A DNA stretch of 35,710 bases. Source: Branchiostoma floridae. Lineage: Eukaryota > Chordata > Leptocardii > Amphioxiformes > Branchiostomatidae. Under the pieces are notes generated by a model. It was given only the letters and a program-made list of their open reading frames with translations. It did not search any database and was not told the origin of the DNA. Below are positions 1 through 12,021 of this stretch, piece after piece (within the stretch, counting starts at the first letter, position 1; each line of letters begins with the position of its first letter). A program made the position numbers and the translations under genes. Location of the stretch: assembly GCF_000003815.2 (NCBI RefSeq), contig NC_049988.1, positions 10,841,400 to 10,877,109 of the forward strand, read 5' to 3'.

Positions 1-629
1 CCCAGGTTACCATCCCTGTAATGCATTACATTAAGATACATGTTAAACGGAGGAGCAACAGTGGGCTGTAACCCGCCTTCCAGCTCCTGATCGCGGGGTC
101 ACCAGTGCGGGGGCACTACAGTCTGCGGTTCAGGTAAATTAAACAATTACAACAAAGATAGCTAATGCTATGCCTCGAAGAAATAAGGCTTTCATGTTAC
201 AATTAAACCGTAATGAAGCAACTTAGGTGATCAACAGACCTCTACTGAGCTTATTCATCCACTATAAAATGTATATAATGTGAATAAATACATATATGTA
301 TATAGATATATAACGTTAGCTATATTCTTGACGCTATATTTTATAATATGAAGTTTTAATCTCACTTTGGGTCTGATGGCTCTAATCCTGGGATGGTGGT
401 GATTTTATTTAAGCCCTGTGAAAAACAACAATAAAATTATGATCAAATGCACATGTTGTCAAAGTCTGAATTGCAATTACATAACGTTAACGGTAGCCAC
501 TATTACACATATTTCGTTAGCTCGCTTAAACGTTTGGAAAAATAATTCAAAACATACCGGGTACAGATACAACACGGTAGCTATCAGAAAGACCACAAAC
601 GTGATGACAAAAATTGCGTAGTCCAACAT
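1..629 (-). CDS. Cytochrome P450 CYP20A1-like, copy 0, 5' exons only (partial)
   Basis: This is the start of a fourth CYP20-like P450 gene that runs off the left edge. In transcript order the exons are 558-629 (exon 1), 366-415 (exon 2) and 1-15 (start of exon 3). Exon 1 begins at the MLDYAIF methionine, which aligns with the human CYP20A1 start, and codes for a 24-residue hydrophobic membrane anchor ending in YLYP before a GTATGT donor. Exon 2 reads [16 protein letters not shown] plus a split Lys, the proline-rich hinge that follows the anchor in P450s. Exon 3 opens after an ATTACAG acceptor with DGNLG, the same as copy 3. Exon 1 has Val where the other copies have Ala (IFVITF). The frame is also open upstream, with an in-frame ATG at 708-710. 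The rest of the gene lies outside the window, so whether it is intact cannot be judged. Confidence 0.85.
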
Positions 630-1100
630 CTTGACAACCAAATTCTGTCCAAATTTGGAGAACGCTTTTAAGGAAGAAACTCCAGAAGAACTGCCAGGTG
701 ATAGGGACACGTCTTCGAGCCGTGCAACACACTGAAGTAAATAAATAAGATATCAATCCGAGCATTGGTGGATATAAAAAATAGTGCTAATGTCAGTACA
801 CATACTCGCCAAATATGGAAATCTTTCATCCTACAAATAGAATAGATGTAAATAAAAGCATAAAGTAGTAAAATTTTAACAAACCGGATGATTTACTCAT
901 CAAAATCTTAGCTGAACAATGTGAAGCGCAATGATATGCAGTATACCCGCTATTTGCAAAGGTGAAATTTATTAAGCGGAAGCAATTTGGTGGAAGGTTG
1001 CGGGTGAACTTTAAAGGTCGTAAGTTCTACATGTGTGTTGAGGTCTCATAACACAGTAATTATCCGCGACCCCCGTCCAAAAGCATTGAATGTTTCTAAT

Positions 1101-1192
1101 ATGTGTGTTGTAAAACTATTGATCGTTTGCTTGTTTCCCGTTTCAAAGGTGATCTAGGTCTAAGTAGCGCAAATGTTACTTATTGTACGAAA
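1101..1192. promoter_or_regulatory. Block conserved upstream of all four copies (copy 0)
   Basis: A stretch including ttgatcgtttgcttgtttcc, then aaaggtgatctaggtctaa, lies about 0.5 kb upstream of the start codon. It recurs upstream of copies 1, 2 and 3, including diverged copy 3. It may be part of a shared promoter or first non-coding exon. The gtttgcttgttt core resembles a forkhead-factor site. This is an inference from conservation only. Confidence 0.35.
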
Positions 1193-2902
1193 GTAGCGGG
1201 GTTCCAGTGCTGGCTCCCGTTTTAATTTCGAGGTCGGGCCCTCCAGCTCATAAAACCGACGCCACTAATAGTAGGTTTGGAACCGTTGGATTGGTAAGTT
1301 GGTGGCGCTTGATCCCCACTGTTATAAACGGTTTAATATAAGGAAGAGTTCATCATCGGTCAAGTAGTGGTGTACTGGATCGGTCTTCTCATCGCCACCG
1401 CCCTCTCCTACTACCTACACTTCGGAACCGTCCCGTCCTCCAGGCCGAGAAAGTCATTGAAGACTACCATAAGTAAACGGAGAAACATAGAAAAAAATTC
1501 TTACGCTGTCAGTGATTAGTTATATAACATTTAAGTAGAGGGTTGAAGGATGATTTGACAAACATCATCTTATTTTGGGTGCTGGGATGGGCCCGTATCT
1601 GATGTAAACCTCAAGTACAAATGTACAATGTTTGCTGACACTCTTCTTGAAGACTATAACAGTTTAAGTTGGTATAATGCACTTCACTACAGTAGTGTAC
1701 TGTACACATTTACTTGCCCGGTAACCAATTACTATGGTGAGCTGGCCGGTAACCTGCAGCTGTACGGTGATGTTGGGACTGTTGCCCTCCCGACCAGTTC
1801 AGTAGTGTACATCGGGGTTTCTTTATGTGGCTGGTATAATTTTTTTAGAGGCGGCAGTAGTTAGAAAGGCCCACTGTTACGTTATATATAAACGGACAGA
1901 AGAAGAAGAATACTTAGTAGAACTGGGACCTGCAATGCACCAGCCCCTTGAGAATGGTTGTCACTTGATGATCCCACATATATTAACATTATGTATATAT
2001 TTTGGTTGTTTGTAAGGCTATTATATCTGTGAAGTTCAAAAACAGATTCTATTTCTAGATGGTGCAAAATAAATCATGATCATTGTAGGCAGAATACTTC
2101 ACAGCTTTAATCTGAAAGTTATCCCTTCAATGATCACACATTGTCCCTCTATAAATATCAGCACAAGTTCAGCTGTAACTCATTTCGTTTTTCATTGGCA
2201 ATCATACAGCTCCTGTATTTACCTAATGATACACATTTAACCTTAGAACTCCCCTTGCCAATGACATGTTTGATAGTCAGGGGAACATAAGCACTGCACC
2301 CACATACTCCTCCTACACCTGGGAACAGATCCTGTAACAGGTGGAAAATTCAGATTGACCTTAGGCTCTCACTGTGACTTGTCTGACTATGCTTTCAATG
2401 CGCCTTAGTAACTTAGTTGGTTCATTTTTACATCACATTTTCTGAAACAGCCCACTGTCACACTACTTGGTACTCCATTCCATTGCATTCCTCTATTCTA
2501 TTTTTCCAGAAACAAAAAAAAACTGACATACTTCCAGAATACATAGCCAAACACCTCCAACCCATCAAAAAGAGTGTGGGTGATCTTGTGGTTTCCTGAA
2601 AACGTGAGCTGTGGCAAGGCTGTATCATACTGCACTACTAGGTTAGAAAAAGTATCTTTGTCCTCAGTGTGAGATTGGCTGCTTTACCCTTCTTACCTGA
2701 TGAATCCTTGGAGAGGAGATGGATACTGCCAGGGATTAAACTGCCTGTTGCGTCAGTATAACAACAGTGCACAAAAGGAAGAAAATGAATCGGATATATG
2801 GTACCTTAAAATGCTATGCTTCACTTGTTACAAGGGTAGCAGTGAATACTACCTGTTCATGATCAGGCTATCAAACCTCCCTCTCCCCCTCAAAGCTAGA
2901 CA

Positions 2903-2945
2903 CGCAAGAGGAATTAAGTACTACTAGTACGTAATTCCTCTTGCA
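2903..2945. repeat. 43-bp hairpin, intergenic region between copies 0 and 1
   Basis: Two 21-nt arms around one central C; the arms read gcaagaggaattaagtacta and its near-complement, with two mismatches. Counterpart of the perfect hairpin at 13874-13916. Confidence 0.8.
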
Positions 2946-3382
2946 CAGAATAGATAACAGATTAAGAAACGATCATACTGCACTATACAAGATCAATTGC
3001 ACTAAGGCTGATTTTATGACACACGTCTCTACTGGCTGTACTGCTCACTTTTAGTTGTTATTGGTTTAATGGATGCAGATTTTTGCCTATACTAAATACT
3101 TCAAGCTTCACAAGCATAGTACATCCTTGAAACAACTCATGAAGCTTCATCATAATGCACAAATCTACTGTTGTTGGTTTTGCTAGTTACCTTCTTCCTG
3201 CTATTAATATTGCAGACATTCTACAAATCTTACAGTATTCATGGACAAACTTTTAGAATGTGTTTGAAATGTGCACACATAGTCTTAATTCTGCTGGCTC
3301 TGCGAATAAGGCATTGCAAAAAAAAGAGACATCGTTTGAGTGTCGACATGAGTGCCCATAAGAGGGAAGGTAACTGTTGGCA

Positions 3383-6300
3383 TTAGTCACGCTTGGTGAC
3401 CGTGATCCAGATCTCGTCGACCGGGCGCGTGACGAACCCGTGGCACGGCTTGACCACCTGTCCGTCCACCAGATGGAGCTTGAACTGTCGGCACAGGATG
3501 GACAGGAACACTGATGTCCACGTATAGGTGAACCTGTAGCCTGGGGAGGGGGAATGTTCTCATCAAAGCTCAAAATACCTGTACCTGTGCACATCATTTT
3601 TTACTGCCGATGCACCTGTGCATCTATATGTTTCCATAGGGTATTTCCAGTACGTGTAAATAAAAGGTACTACACATATCGCATACCAATAATGCAGGTT
3701 CACTTTTTCCTTGGGGTAACCTATATACGTTGTTGCTAAAAACAGGGTATTGAGGGATGTTTTAGTATCCCTAAATACCTAGTTTTTAGATACAAAAAGT
3801 CGAAAGACAGTGGTTTTAAAATGCATTATTTTGAAAATACTAGATTTGAAACCACTGTTAGTCAACTTGATATTCCTGAACAAATCGGATATAAGTTACC
3901 CCGCGGATATAGGTGATCATCATATAGGTGAACTAGTGTTATATTGTTGACAGTTAGGTATAAAAAGATTATCATAAAAACTTTGTTGTATTATCTTTTT
4001 AGAAAATTTCAGAATGAAGCTCTGAAGCGAGGCAGTACAGTTTGCAATTTGCCAGAAGACTGTTTATGAACCATTTGACTCTTTGTATGTTACTACACCC
4101 CTCGCCCTTACGGCACAACTTTGAATGGTACAAGATGGTGTGAAATATTTGTCCGTCTCAACTAGCAAATTTCCATCCCAGGACAGAGGGACGGGTCCTG
4201 GGACAGCACTGGTAAAAAAAACGAAATAACAACCAACAGTACTGCTGACCATTTTGAAATTGTTACCTGGGCATTTGCGACCCCCCGCAAACCCAAATGG
4301 CTGGAATGCCAACTTGTGACGACCCTTACTGTTCTCTGCATCAAACCTATCTGGATCAAACCTAGTGGAAAGGTAAGAAAACATGAACCAATATAACTAA
4401 GCATGCCTACAGACAGATCTGAAATAGTATAAATGTGTCATACAGGTAATGAATATCTTTTTAGACTCAAGCATGTAAAGATATTTACTGAGGGGAGCAC
4501 AGTTACATGTATAGTTAAAAATATTGTATTTTTAAAGCTGCCATCCTTATTATGGTCAAGTAAAGATGAAAGTACAGACATGATTACATGTGTCTAGTAC
4601 ATGATACAATGTATAAATACAAATGCATGCAGTTCAGTTATTTAAACAGCTAAACCAACTTTTCTCGAGTTACTATATTTTAACACTAAGAGCACCAAAA
4701 TGTTTGAAATTAAAACTCACTTGTTTGGCTCTGGCCAAATCCTCTCATCTTGGAGGACAACTCCAAAAGCATGAATAACTGGGGTCTGCAAAAAAATTTC
4801 AAAAATATATTTTTGTTATAGTTATTAGTATTTACTTACATTTCTCTTGAGGATGTACATGCAATAAGTTTTCGGGTATGATTTTACAAATAAATATCTC
4901 AAAAGATATAAAATCAGATATAACTTCCTTACAGGGTTTTGCTTGAACAAGGTCACATTGTGTAGAGTCCATTCCAAGTCACCGAGAGGGTTATGAAATA
5001 ATATGTGTATTAAGTTTGAACTATTCTAAGTAAAAGAATATTTCAGTCACTAAAGTTCTAAATTGTTCAAACAATTGAAAATGAAAGTTTGAAAATGTTT
5101 GAACATCTGGATATGTTGGAAACATTGGGAAAGTAATGGTACAAATATCTCGTTATTTAGCACAATTTAGAAACATCTATGTGTTTTTGTTATTGTTGGA
5201 ACATGTGATCACATGTTCCAACAATTTGTGTCATTTTTCCCTCCATTCAACTTTATACCCNNNNNNNNNNNNNNNNNNNNNNNNNNNNNNNNNNNNNNNN
5301 NNNNNNNNNNNNNNNNNNNNNNNNNNNNNNNNNNNNNNNNNNNNNNNNNNNNNNNNNNNNNNNNNNNNNNNNNNNNNNNNNNNNNNNNNNNNNNNNNNNN
5401 NNNNNNNNNNNNNNNNNNNNNNNNNNNNNNNNNNNNNNNNNNNNNNNNNNNNNNNNNNNNNNNNNNNNNNNNNNNNNNNNNNNNNNNNNNNNNNNNNNNN
5501 NNNNNNNNNNNNNNNNNNNNNNNNNNNNNNNNNNNNNNNNNNNNNNNNNNNNNNNNNNNNNNNNNNNNNNNNNNNNNNNNNNNNNNNNNNNNNNNNNNNN
5601 NNNNNNNNNNNNNNNNNNNNNNNNNNNNNNNNNNNNNNNNNNNNNNNNNNNNNNNNNNNNNNNNNNNNNNNNNNNNNNNNNNNNNNNNNNNNNNNNNNNN
5701 NNNNNNNNNNNNNNNNNNNNNNNNNNNNNNNNNNNNNNNNNNNNNNNNNNNNNNTCCTACTTCAGCGTCCAGGTCCATGTAACGTGCGCCCCATGGAGCG
5801 ATCACGGCACAGCGCAACGACTCGTCAAGAACCTGTCGTAGGTACCTACAGATGAATATTAGCATACGCTAATTTATCAGCTGTAATCATCAATGCACTT
5901 CATCCAGCTTGTTTCAGCTACGTTTGTCAGTTTTATGTTGTTAAAAACACAGGCCAAAACCTCCTGACCACAGTCAAGAAAAGAAGACTGAAGTGGTACA
6001 GCCACATGTCCGGACTAGTCAAAATTATCATGAAAGGAACGATCCTTTCCAGTTATATCTTACATTCTTGAAATCTTGAAATCTTTATTAACATACCACG
6101 TTGCAGACTTTAAGTTTGAATTTTGTTGGCATTCACATGTGCTCCTCCTGGGAGAATTGCACTATAAGTTAAGTACAGCAATTTAAAAAGACACCATAGT
6201 TCAAAATCTTAATTGCTAACAATACGATTTTTATCACAAGTCAGGGACCTTTGGTCTTAGACTACATATCACGAGGTACAGGTGTTCGGTTATTATGTAC

Positions 6301-9300
6301 AGACATTCACAATCACAACATTATGATGGATATATTCATACTTCAAAAAGATATACTCCTTTTCAATAGTCCGTGAGTTCAAACATTCTTACACTAGTTG
6401 TGAGATGTTGTCAGGGGTGACTTCTCCTTTCTTCCCCAAGACATCGCTCAGTTCCTGGTACAGTTTCTCTTCTACCTCCTCATGAGTGGCAATGAAGTAC
6501 AGGGCCCATGTCAGCACTGAGGAACATGGCACAGAAAACATATTAAGTATCATCTGAATCAAAAATACGATATGTTAAACTATATTAATCAGTTCTGACA
6601 AATAATCTCGATGAACAGTTGAGCTACGCTTCCACAAGTTGTGACAAAGAAGAGAAATGCCAAGTCAAGTACTTTCAAGGCCTTGGATTTTATTTGTTAT
6701 TAATTTTTGGAAGCCTATGGATATGGGAGAAATTTCAAAGTATTTATAGCTCCATAGCGGGCTACTTGGAAACCAGAGATTATAAGCATTCTTGAATGCT
6801 AGTTTAACGGAGAAGAGTGGCAGGTTTTCACTTTCTATTTTTGAAATAGATGAAACATAGTATATACTACCAGTAAATGTGTTAAATGAGGCTATACTTG
6901 CATAGATAAAATATATTAAGTACATAAAGTGTTATTCTAAAATGTTTATGTTATACATTTCAACACTCACAGTTTCCAGAAGTATGGAATCCCCCAACCG
7001 TAAATGTCATAGCATCACACAAGACCTTTGANNNNNNNNNNNNNNNNNNNNNNNNNNNNNNNNNNNNNNNNNNNNNNNNNNNNNNNNNNNNNNNNNNNNN
7101 NNNNNNNNNNNNNNNNNNNNNNNNNNNNNNNNNNNNNNNNNNNNNNNNNNNNNNNNNNNNNNNNNNNNNNNNNNNNNNNNNNNNNNNNNNNNNNNNNNNN
7201 NNNNNNNNNNNNNNNNNNNNNNNNNNNNNNNNNNNNNNNNNNNNNNNNNNNNNNNNNNNNNNNNNNNNNNNNNNNNNNNNNNNATTAGCCCCCCCCCCCC
7301 CCCCCAATGTAGTGATTGCACTACGTTGTGTGGCCCAAGGGCTTTAAATTGTTGATGGGCACTGCCATATGTGCCATATGTGTGTGTGTGTGTGTGTCGG
7401 GGGGGGGGGGGGACTTAAACAAAAACAGGGGTCTGTTGACATTACACTGGAAATCGTACGATACACCAGTATGTGACTTTGCCCTTACCTGCTCCTCAGG
7501 CAGATTCCCCTCAATGAGCACATCGATGAAGAGTTGCTCCTGGGGTGGGGAAGGGTTCTCTCGACGGTACTTTGCCACCCGTGCAATAGTAGCGTGTAAC
7601 TTTCCCAGTGCTGATCAACGAAAAATAACACGCAATAGAGTGTCAAGGATTGAATAAAATGCAAACTTTTGGAATAACTATATGTGGAATTGCAGGTTCT
7701 AAAAAAAACACAGCATTGGACTGATCCCATAGCCCCATCCACCTCATCTAAAGTGTATATTTGAAATGCAAAATGAAAACATGCAGCCCCTCTCTCATTG
7801 GTTGAACAAGGAATCTACATGTACTTGCTGAAAAGTAACACCTTCTTTAAACTTTTTCTCCCTGGGACTTCCTTCCGTGGGATAACTTCCCTTGACCCTC
7901 TCTTCCATATCATTCCAACACTGGAGAGATACGAAACAAACCAAATTTAGCACATAATGGACATCTATCAACACAGGGATATTCATTCATTTCATTATGA
8001 CTTTGACCAACACAGCCAAACGTTCTTGCAAAAATCCTCTATTTCTGTCTTAGCATGATCCGTCTACTCACAATGCCGTAGTTCCTGCCGAACTGAACAC
8101 ACTCCTTCTCATCCTTGAAGGAGTCTCCGAAGGAGCTTCGAGTGAAGGTCTTCAGAGCCAAGGCCATCATGTGTGCATGAAGAGGGATGTGCTGATCGCC
8201 CTTGGTGGATTCCCATTTACTGGCCATCTCTTGCCCCAACTGCAAAACAGTTTATGGTAGATGTCAGTGGTTTGTATCTTGGTTTGTATTACATACCAGG
8301 TAAGCTGCCTCATGGCATAACATACCAGGTTTATATTGAAGAGTACAAGCTGCATTATCCGAACATGCATTCATTTGATCTAATCATGCAGGGATGGACC
8401 CCTACTCTTACTCCTATGGACTCCTCAGTGAGCTGGGTTCTGCTTCGTGCTTGATGTGTGGCTCCCTCAAACACGGGAACTCCATTTGATATCGTACCAA
8501 AAGAATGTCCCTAACTGCAGTTACTTTGTACTCATTTTCACCTGAATAAAGTAAAGAAATTTGTGTTAAAAGTGCCTTTCCCCAGGGCACAACATCGGGG
8601 TATGTCAATGGATTTGAAACCAGGACCTGTGGCTTTCAATCACCTGATATGTCTCAAACACGTTACGATGCCACCAAGTAAATTTAGTACTTGTGCTGCT
8701 GTCTCTCATTTGACACTGACAGTAACGTACAGATTGGAAGTACATGTAGGCAAGCTTCTTACATATCTTACTTGATAGCAATGTGCAGTAAATAGTTTCG
8801 TGTCTAGAAAAAATTCATAATACCTCTTGGAAGATGCTGAAATAATGTTTTATTGCGTCGTGCCCAAAGCTGGGGTCGTACAGCTTCCTCCTGGTCCTAC
8901 CATCCACACTGTTAGCATACGTGATAGACATGGCACCAAACATGGGCTCAAACCCCTTAAAAAGCAGAGCTGGAATTCGAAAAGTTTAATATTTGATCAA
9001 ATGAACCATACGGTGTATGTCATGATATCAGATATGACCCCAAAGATTATTCCTTTAATGCAATTGTATTGTTTCTCCTGTAAAAAATGAATTGTTGGTC
9101 TTACTGCACACAATTTCAAATACAATCCTGTAAATGCATTTAAAATGCTGATATATCAAAATGTCATTAGACTTTAGAGAATTGCTTGTACAAACATTTC
9201 CAGGTAGAAATTACGGAATACTTCCTTGTTTCTTGTATGTCCATCCATCCATCCATCCATCCATCCATCCATCCATCCATCCATCCATCCATCCATCCAT

Positions 9301-11568
9301 CCATCCGTCCGTCCGTCCATCCATCCATCCATCCATGTTAAGGTTTCCCCCTCCTCCTGCCCCTGTTTTATATATTCTTTTTGTATTTATTAATATTTTG
9401 TTGTGCAAAATAAATAAACAAAACAAACCCATCTTCATTCTTTCCATTTTTCTTTTCCTTCTTTGCTTCATCATTTCTTTATTCCTTTTCATTCATTCAT
9501 TCATTCATTCATTCATTCATTCATTCATTATTATAGTGTGTGACCGTTTGCCAGGAATTCCCAGAATTGGACAGGAATGTCTGATATTTTAATTCGCGCA
9601 TGCGTAGTAGGATCTTCTGTCAGAAGTGGGCATAGTCTTGAGTCTGAAGAATCGGTTAGCTGGGTCCCTCAGGATCATTTTGGTGGTTGTGCTTTCGCTC
9701 TATGTGTAGGATTTCCTAAACTACGTCTGTTTTGTTTCACCGGACCATCTCTTCGAGCCGGGTTCGGTGTGTCGGGCATCGAGAGCCACCGTAGTTAGTT
9801 TTCCGAGGCGGATTGTTCCTTCGTGCTTTGAAGGAGAAGCATCCCCTTTCGTACACTTGGAAAGCTGGTTTGTGTCTTCCGACCTACCGATTTATTTTGC
9901 ATTTCAAAGTTGTTTTTGCTGTTTTTGAGGCTTTTGACAACCCTAACCGCCGGGTCAGCGCCCTACCGTATACCCTGCTTGCTGTCAGTGCAATTTAACC
10001 TGAATGAAATTGAAATAAAATTCGTCGAGTCATCTATGCCTAAGCAACCACTATGCCTAAAATGATGAATATCAGTAGATCCTTTCTCCAGTTAACCTTT
10101 TTGGACCTTCACGAAAATGGGACAACAGATACATTGTACACAATTATGATACGATATCCTCAATAATCATACCCCCCTTCATTTGCATACAAAATATTTA
10201 ATTTGGTACGTTTTGGTACGGTCTTAGCTACCACATACCAAGATTAGAAACATCCAGTATCTGTACCTGGAGCGATCCTCATTAGATATGATTTACAAAA
10301 ATGACGTCTAAGGGCCCAAAGCGTCCGTCGCTTCTTCCCGACTACTCAATCTGTCTAACGTCCAAAAAGTTGGTCCATACATAGTTTAACAACCAGAATA
10401 TACATTGGAGTAAAACAGATACCGCTATGGGGCCATTTATTATCTCATGAGATCCTCATGCCGCACCAACTTAACAAAACCACTTTAATAATATTAAACT
10501 TTTTTTTTATTATCTTGTTCCCAGACACACACACACAAACGCTACTAGTAATGAAAAATAACTTCCATGCACAACACCACCATCAAGCCAAAGATGAACA
10601 AAATATCAAACACAGACAATAAGTACAAAGTCACACCACCATAGACACTTGCCTTCTGAATAGCGATGCCATTAAAATTTCACCAATAAAAAAAGAAATA
10701 CAAACAACATACACTCAAACCCATATCAAACAAACAACCGTTGCCATGGCAATGCGTTTTCATTGCCACAGTTTTTTAAATTTAAGCCATATATCCTCAC
10801 GTGGCCTGTCAAAGGCGCGTTCATGTTGTTTCCAGAGTTCCGGCGCCGCCAGACTGACGACCAGCTGCTGCCCCCACCAGAAGGAGGCGATGTCTCCGTA
10901 CTCTGCATGGAGCTTCAGTAGGAACTCATGCAGACTGCCTGCCCTGNNNNNNNNNNNNNNNNNNNNNNNNNNNNNNNNNNNNNNNNNNNNNNNNNNNNNN
11001 NNNNNNNNNNNNNNNNNNNNNNNNNNNNNNNNNNNNNNNNNNNNNNNNNNNNNNNNNNNNNNNNNATAGCATTAAAGGATAACGTTTACATGTTAAAACC
11101 TTTAACCAAAGATAGCTTCAGTTGCTATGCCTCAATGAAAAAAAGGACTACATAAAAGGCACAAAATACAGTTAAACCGTAATGAAGCAACCAATGTGAT
11201 CAACAGACCTATACTGTGCTTATTCATCAACTATAAAATATATGCAATGTGAATGTATGTAGCTATATATTCTTAACGTTATATTTTGAAGCTTACTTTG
11301 GGTCTGATGGCTCCAATCCTGGGATGGTGGTGATTTTGTTTGATCTCTGTGAAAAACATCAATAATAGAATGATGATGCACATGTTGTCAAAGTCTGGAT
11401 TACAAGTACATAACGTTAACGGTAGCAACAATTACACATAATTTGTTAGCTACCTTTTAAAAAGTTATACATATGAAAAAGTAATTCAAAACATACCGGG
11501 TACAGATACAACACCGCAGCTATCAGAAAGACCACAAACGTGATGGCAAAAATTGCGTAGTCCAACAT
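3383..11568 (-). CDS. Cytochrome P450 CYP20A1-like, copy 1 (13 exons, two clipped by gaps)
   Basis: Heme-thiolate monooxygenase-like protein, probably anchored in the ER membrane. CYP20 is an orphan P450 family, so the substrate is unknown. Exons in transcript order: 11497-11568, 11297-11346, 10801-10946 (cut by a gap), 8824-8969, 8072-8239, 7842-7920, 7489-7610, 6971-7025, 6393-6516, 5755-5845 (cut by a gap), 4721-4785, 4267-4361, 3383-3540 (TAA stop). All visible introns are GT-AG and phases match copy 2. Seen motifs: anchor [14 protein letters not shown] (exon 1), a C-helix-like segment after DRP (exons 3-4), I-helix VGGFHTSGN (exon 8), ExxR as DESLR (exon 10), FDPDRFD and heme loop [11 protein letters not shown] (exon 12), and C-terminus ITVTKRD. 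Exon 3 lacks about 24 nt and exon 10 lacks 21 nt to N runs; nothing else is broken. Compared with copy 2 it differs by a few substitutions (for example a Tyr in ALYFIA that is followed by Phe here and Tyr there) and lacks the intron 10 retrotransposon. Confidence 0.9.
3698..3933. mobile_element. Old MITE of 'TTCACCTATA' family, intron 12 of copy 1
   Basis: Begins gttcactttttccttggggt and ends in aggtgaac, with inverted arms sharing the ggtaacctatata / tatataagttacccc core. The interior has a second small inverted repeat (ctaaaaacagggtatt and atacctagtttttag). It occupies the same intron position as the matching elements in copies 2 and 3, so it was present before the genes duplicated. Confidence 0.65.
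5192..5225. repeat. 34-bp perfect palindrome, intron 10 of copy 1
   Basis: A perfect two-fold symmetric sequence: left half attgttggaacatgtga, right half its exact reverse complement, with no spacer. It lies 3 bp from the site used by the retrotransposon in copy 2. Confidence 0.9.
5261..5754. other. Assembly gap (494 N)
   Basis: Removes most of intron 10 and the last 21 nt of exon 10 of copy 1. Copy 2 has about 485 bp here (17945-18426), so the gap size is realistic. Confidence 1.
5961..6044 (+). mobile_element. Fossil LINE C-terminal coding fragment, intron 9 of copy 1
   Basis: The plus frame reads [18 protein letters not shown] followed by [10 protein letters not shown], which matches the RLRWYGHV-type C-terminal tail of non-LTR retrotransposon polymerases. 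Only about 28 codons survive. It is antisense to the host gene. The same relic is in copy 2, and a different part of the tail survives in copy 3. Confidence 0.6.
7032..7283. other. Assembly gap (252 N)
   Basis: Lies in intron 7 of copy 1; no exon is affected. Copy 2 has about 300 bp at this place. The right edge is a poly-C run. Confidence 1.
7371..7412. repeat. (TG)n followed by poly-G tract, intron 7 of copy 1
   Basis: A short TG array runs into about 13 consecutive G. Copy 2 has a longer TG array and similar G run at 20079-20117. A poly-C run also borders the assembly gap at 7290-7305. Such tracts commonly stall sequencing. Confidence 0.85.
9241..9336. repeat. (CCAT)n microsatellite with CCGT variants, intron 3 of copy 1
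   Basis: About 24 tetranucleotide units of CCAT with three CCGT units near the right end. The same locus is repetitive in copies 2 and 3 but shorter. Confidence 0.95.
9490..9529. repeat. (ATTC)n microsatellite, intron 3 of copy 1
   Basis: About ten ATTC units, 150 bp from the CCAT array. Confidence 0.9.
9536..10720. other. About 1.2-kb intron 3 segment of copy 1, absent from copy 3
   Basis: Shared almost identically with copy 2 (about 22330-23515) but missing from copy 3. The first 470 bp are GC-richer than the surroundings, include cgcgcatgcgtag (NRF1-like palindrome) and end with ttgaaataaaattcg, resembling a polyadenylation signal. The rest is AT-rich with an ACAC run near 10525. No coding homology recognised. 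It could be a retroelement end gained before copies 1 and 2 split, or sequence lost in copy 3. Confidence 0.4.
10947..11065. other. Assembly gap (119 N)
   Basis: Clips about 24 nt from the 5' end of exon 3 of copy 1, with its acceptor. Copy 2 has only about 30 bp here, so the gap is oversized or hides a local insertion. Confidence 1.
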
Positions 11569-12021
11569 CTTGCCAACCAAATTCTGTGCAAATTTGGAGA
11601 GAGCTTTTAAGGAAGAAACTCCAGACAACCTGGGCGGAATGCCCCTGAAGGGGGCTTTGCCCAGTAATGCATAGAAATAGAAACTGCAATGGACACGTCT
11701 TTGAGCCGCACAACTCCCGGAAGTAAATAAATAAGATATCAATCCAAGCATTGGTGGATATGAAAAAATAGTGCTAATATCAATACAGATACTTGCCAAA
11801 TATGGAAATCTTTTAACCTACAAATTTCAATAGCTTTAAATAAAAGTATAAGATAATCATATTTTGACAAACCGGATGATTTACTCATTAAAATTAAGCT
11901 GCAAATATGTTAAGCGCAATGATATGCAGTTCATTATGTGAGACGGCATTTTACAAGCCATTTTCAAAGGTGAAAGGTTGCAGGTTGTAGGTGAAGTTTG
12001 AAGTTCAAGTTGTCGGAAGTT

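Larger units (their letters stand above)
630..3382. other. Intergenic region between copies 0 and 1
   Basis: No supported gene. From left to right it holds the 5' flank of copy 0 (to about 1240), a segment with overlapping short open frames (about 1270-1475), a GC-poor spacer whose 1497-2127 part is the one inverted upstream of copy 2, the 43-bp hairpin at 2903-2945, and the 3' flank of copy 1. From about 1250 on it closely matches the next intergenic region. A minus-strand ATTAAA near 3063 could be a polyadenylation signal for copy 1. Confidence 0.7.

Noticed and set aside
1628-2015. Short plus-strand open frames in the first intergenic region
   Set aside because: They are broken by indels in the matching spacer upstream of copy 1 and inverted upstream of copy 2.
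3171-3386. 71-codon plus-strand open frame running into exon 13
   Set aside because: A shadow of the 3' flank and last P450 exon; it changes length in copy 2.
5136-5865. Open frames of about 190-240 codons across the first gap
   Set aside because: They are mostly N; only the minus-strand exon 10 part at 5755-5845 is real.
8941-8957. Exon 4 acceptor at tttttaag (giving a GGGTTTGAG start)
   Set aside because: It would put exon 4 out of frame with exon 3. The upstream ttccag acceptor restores the frame and gives [10 protein letters not shown] in all three copies.
9241-9336. CRISPR-like or satellite array
   Set aside because: Simple tetranucleotide repeat without spacers, in a eukaryotic intron.
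9161-9592. 143-codon open frame rich in His-Pro-Ser
   Set aside because: It is a translation of the CCAT and ATTC microsatellites, not a gene.
9577-9998. Two plus-strand open frames of 73 and 61 codons in intron 3, repeated in copy 2
   Set aside because: Conservation between the copies is explained by recent duplication. There is no recognisable domain, and the segment is absent from copy 3.
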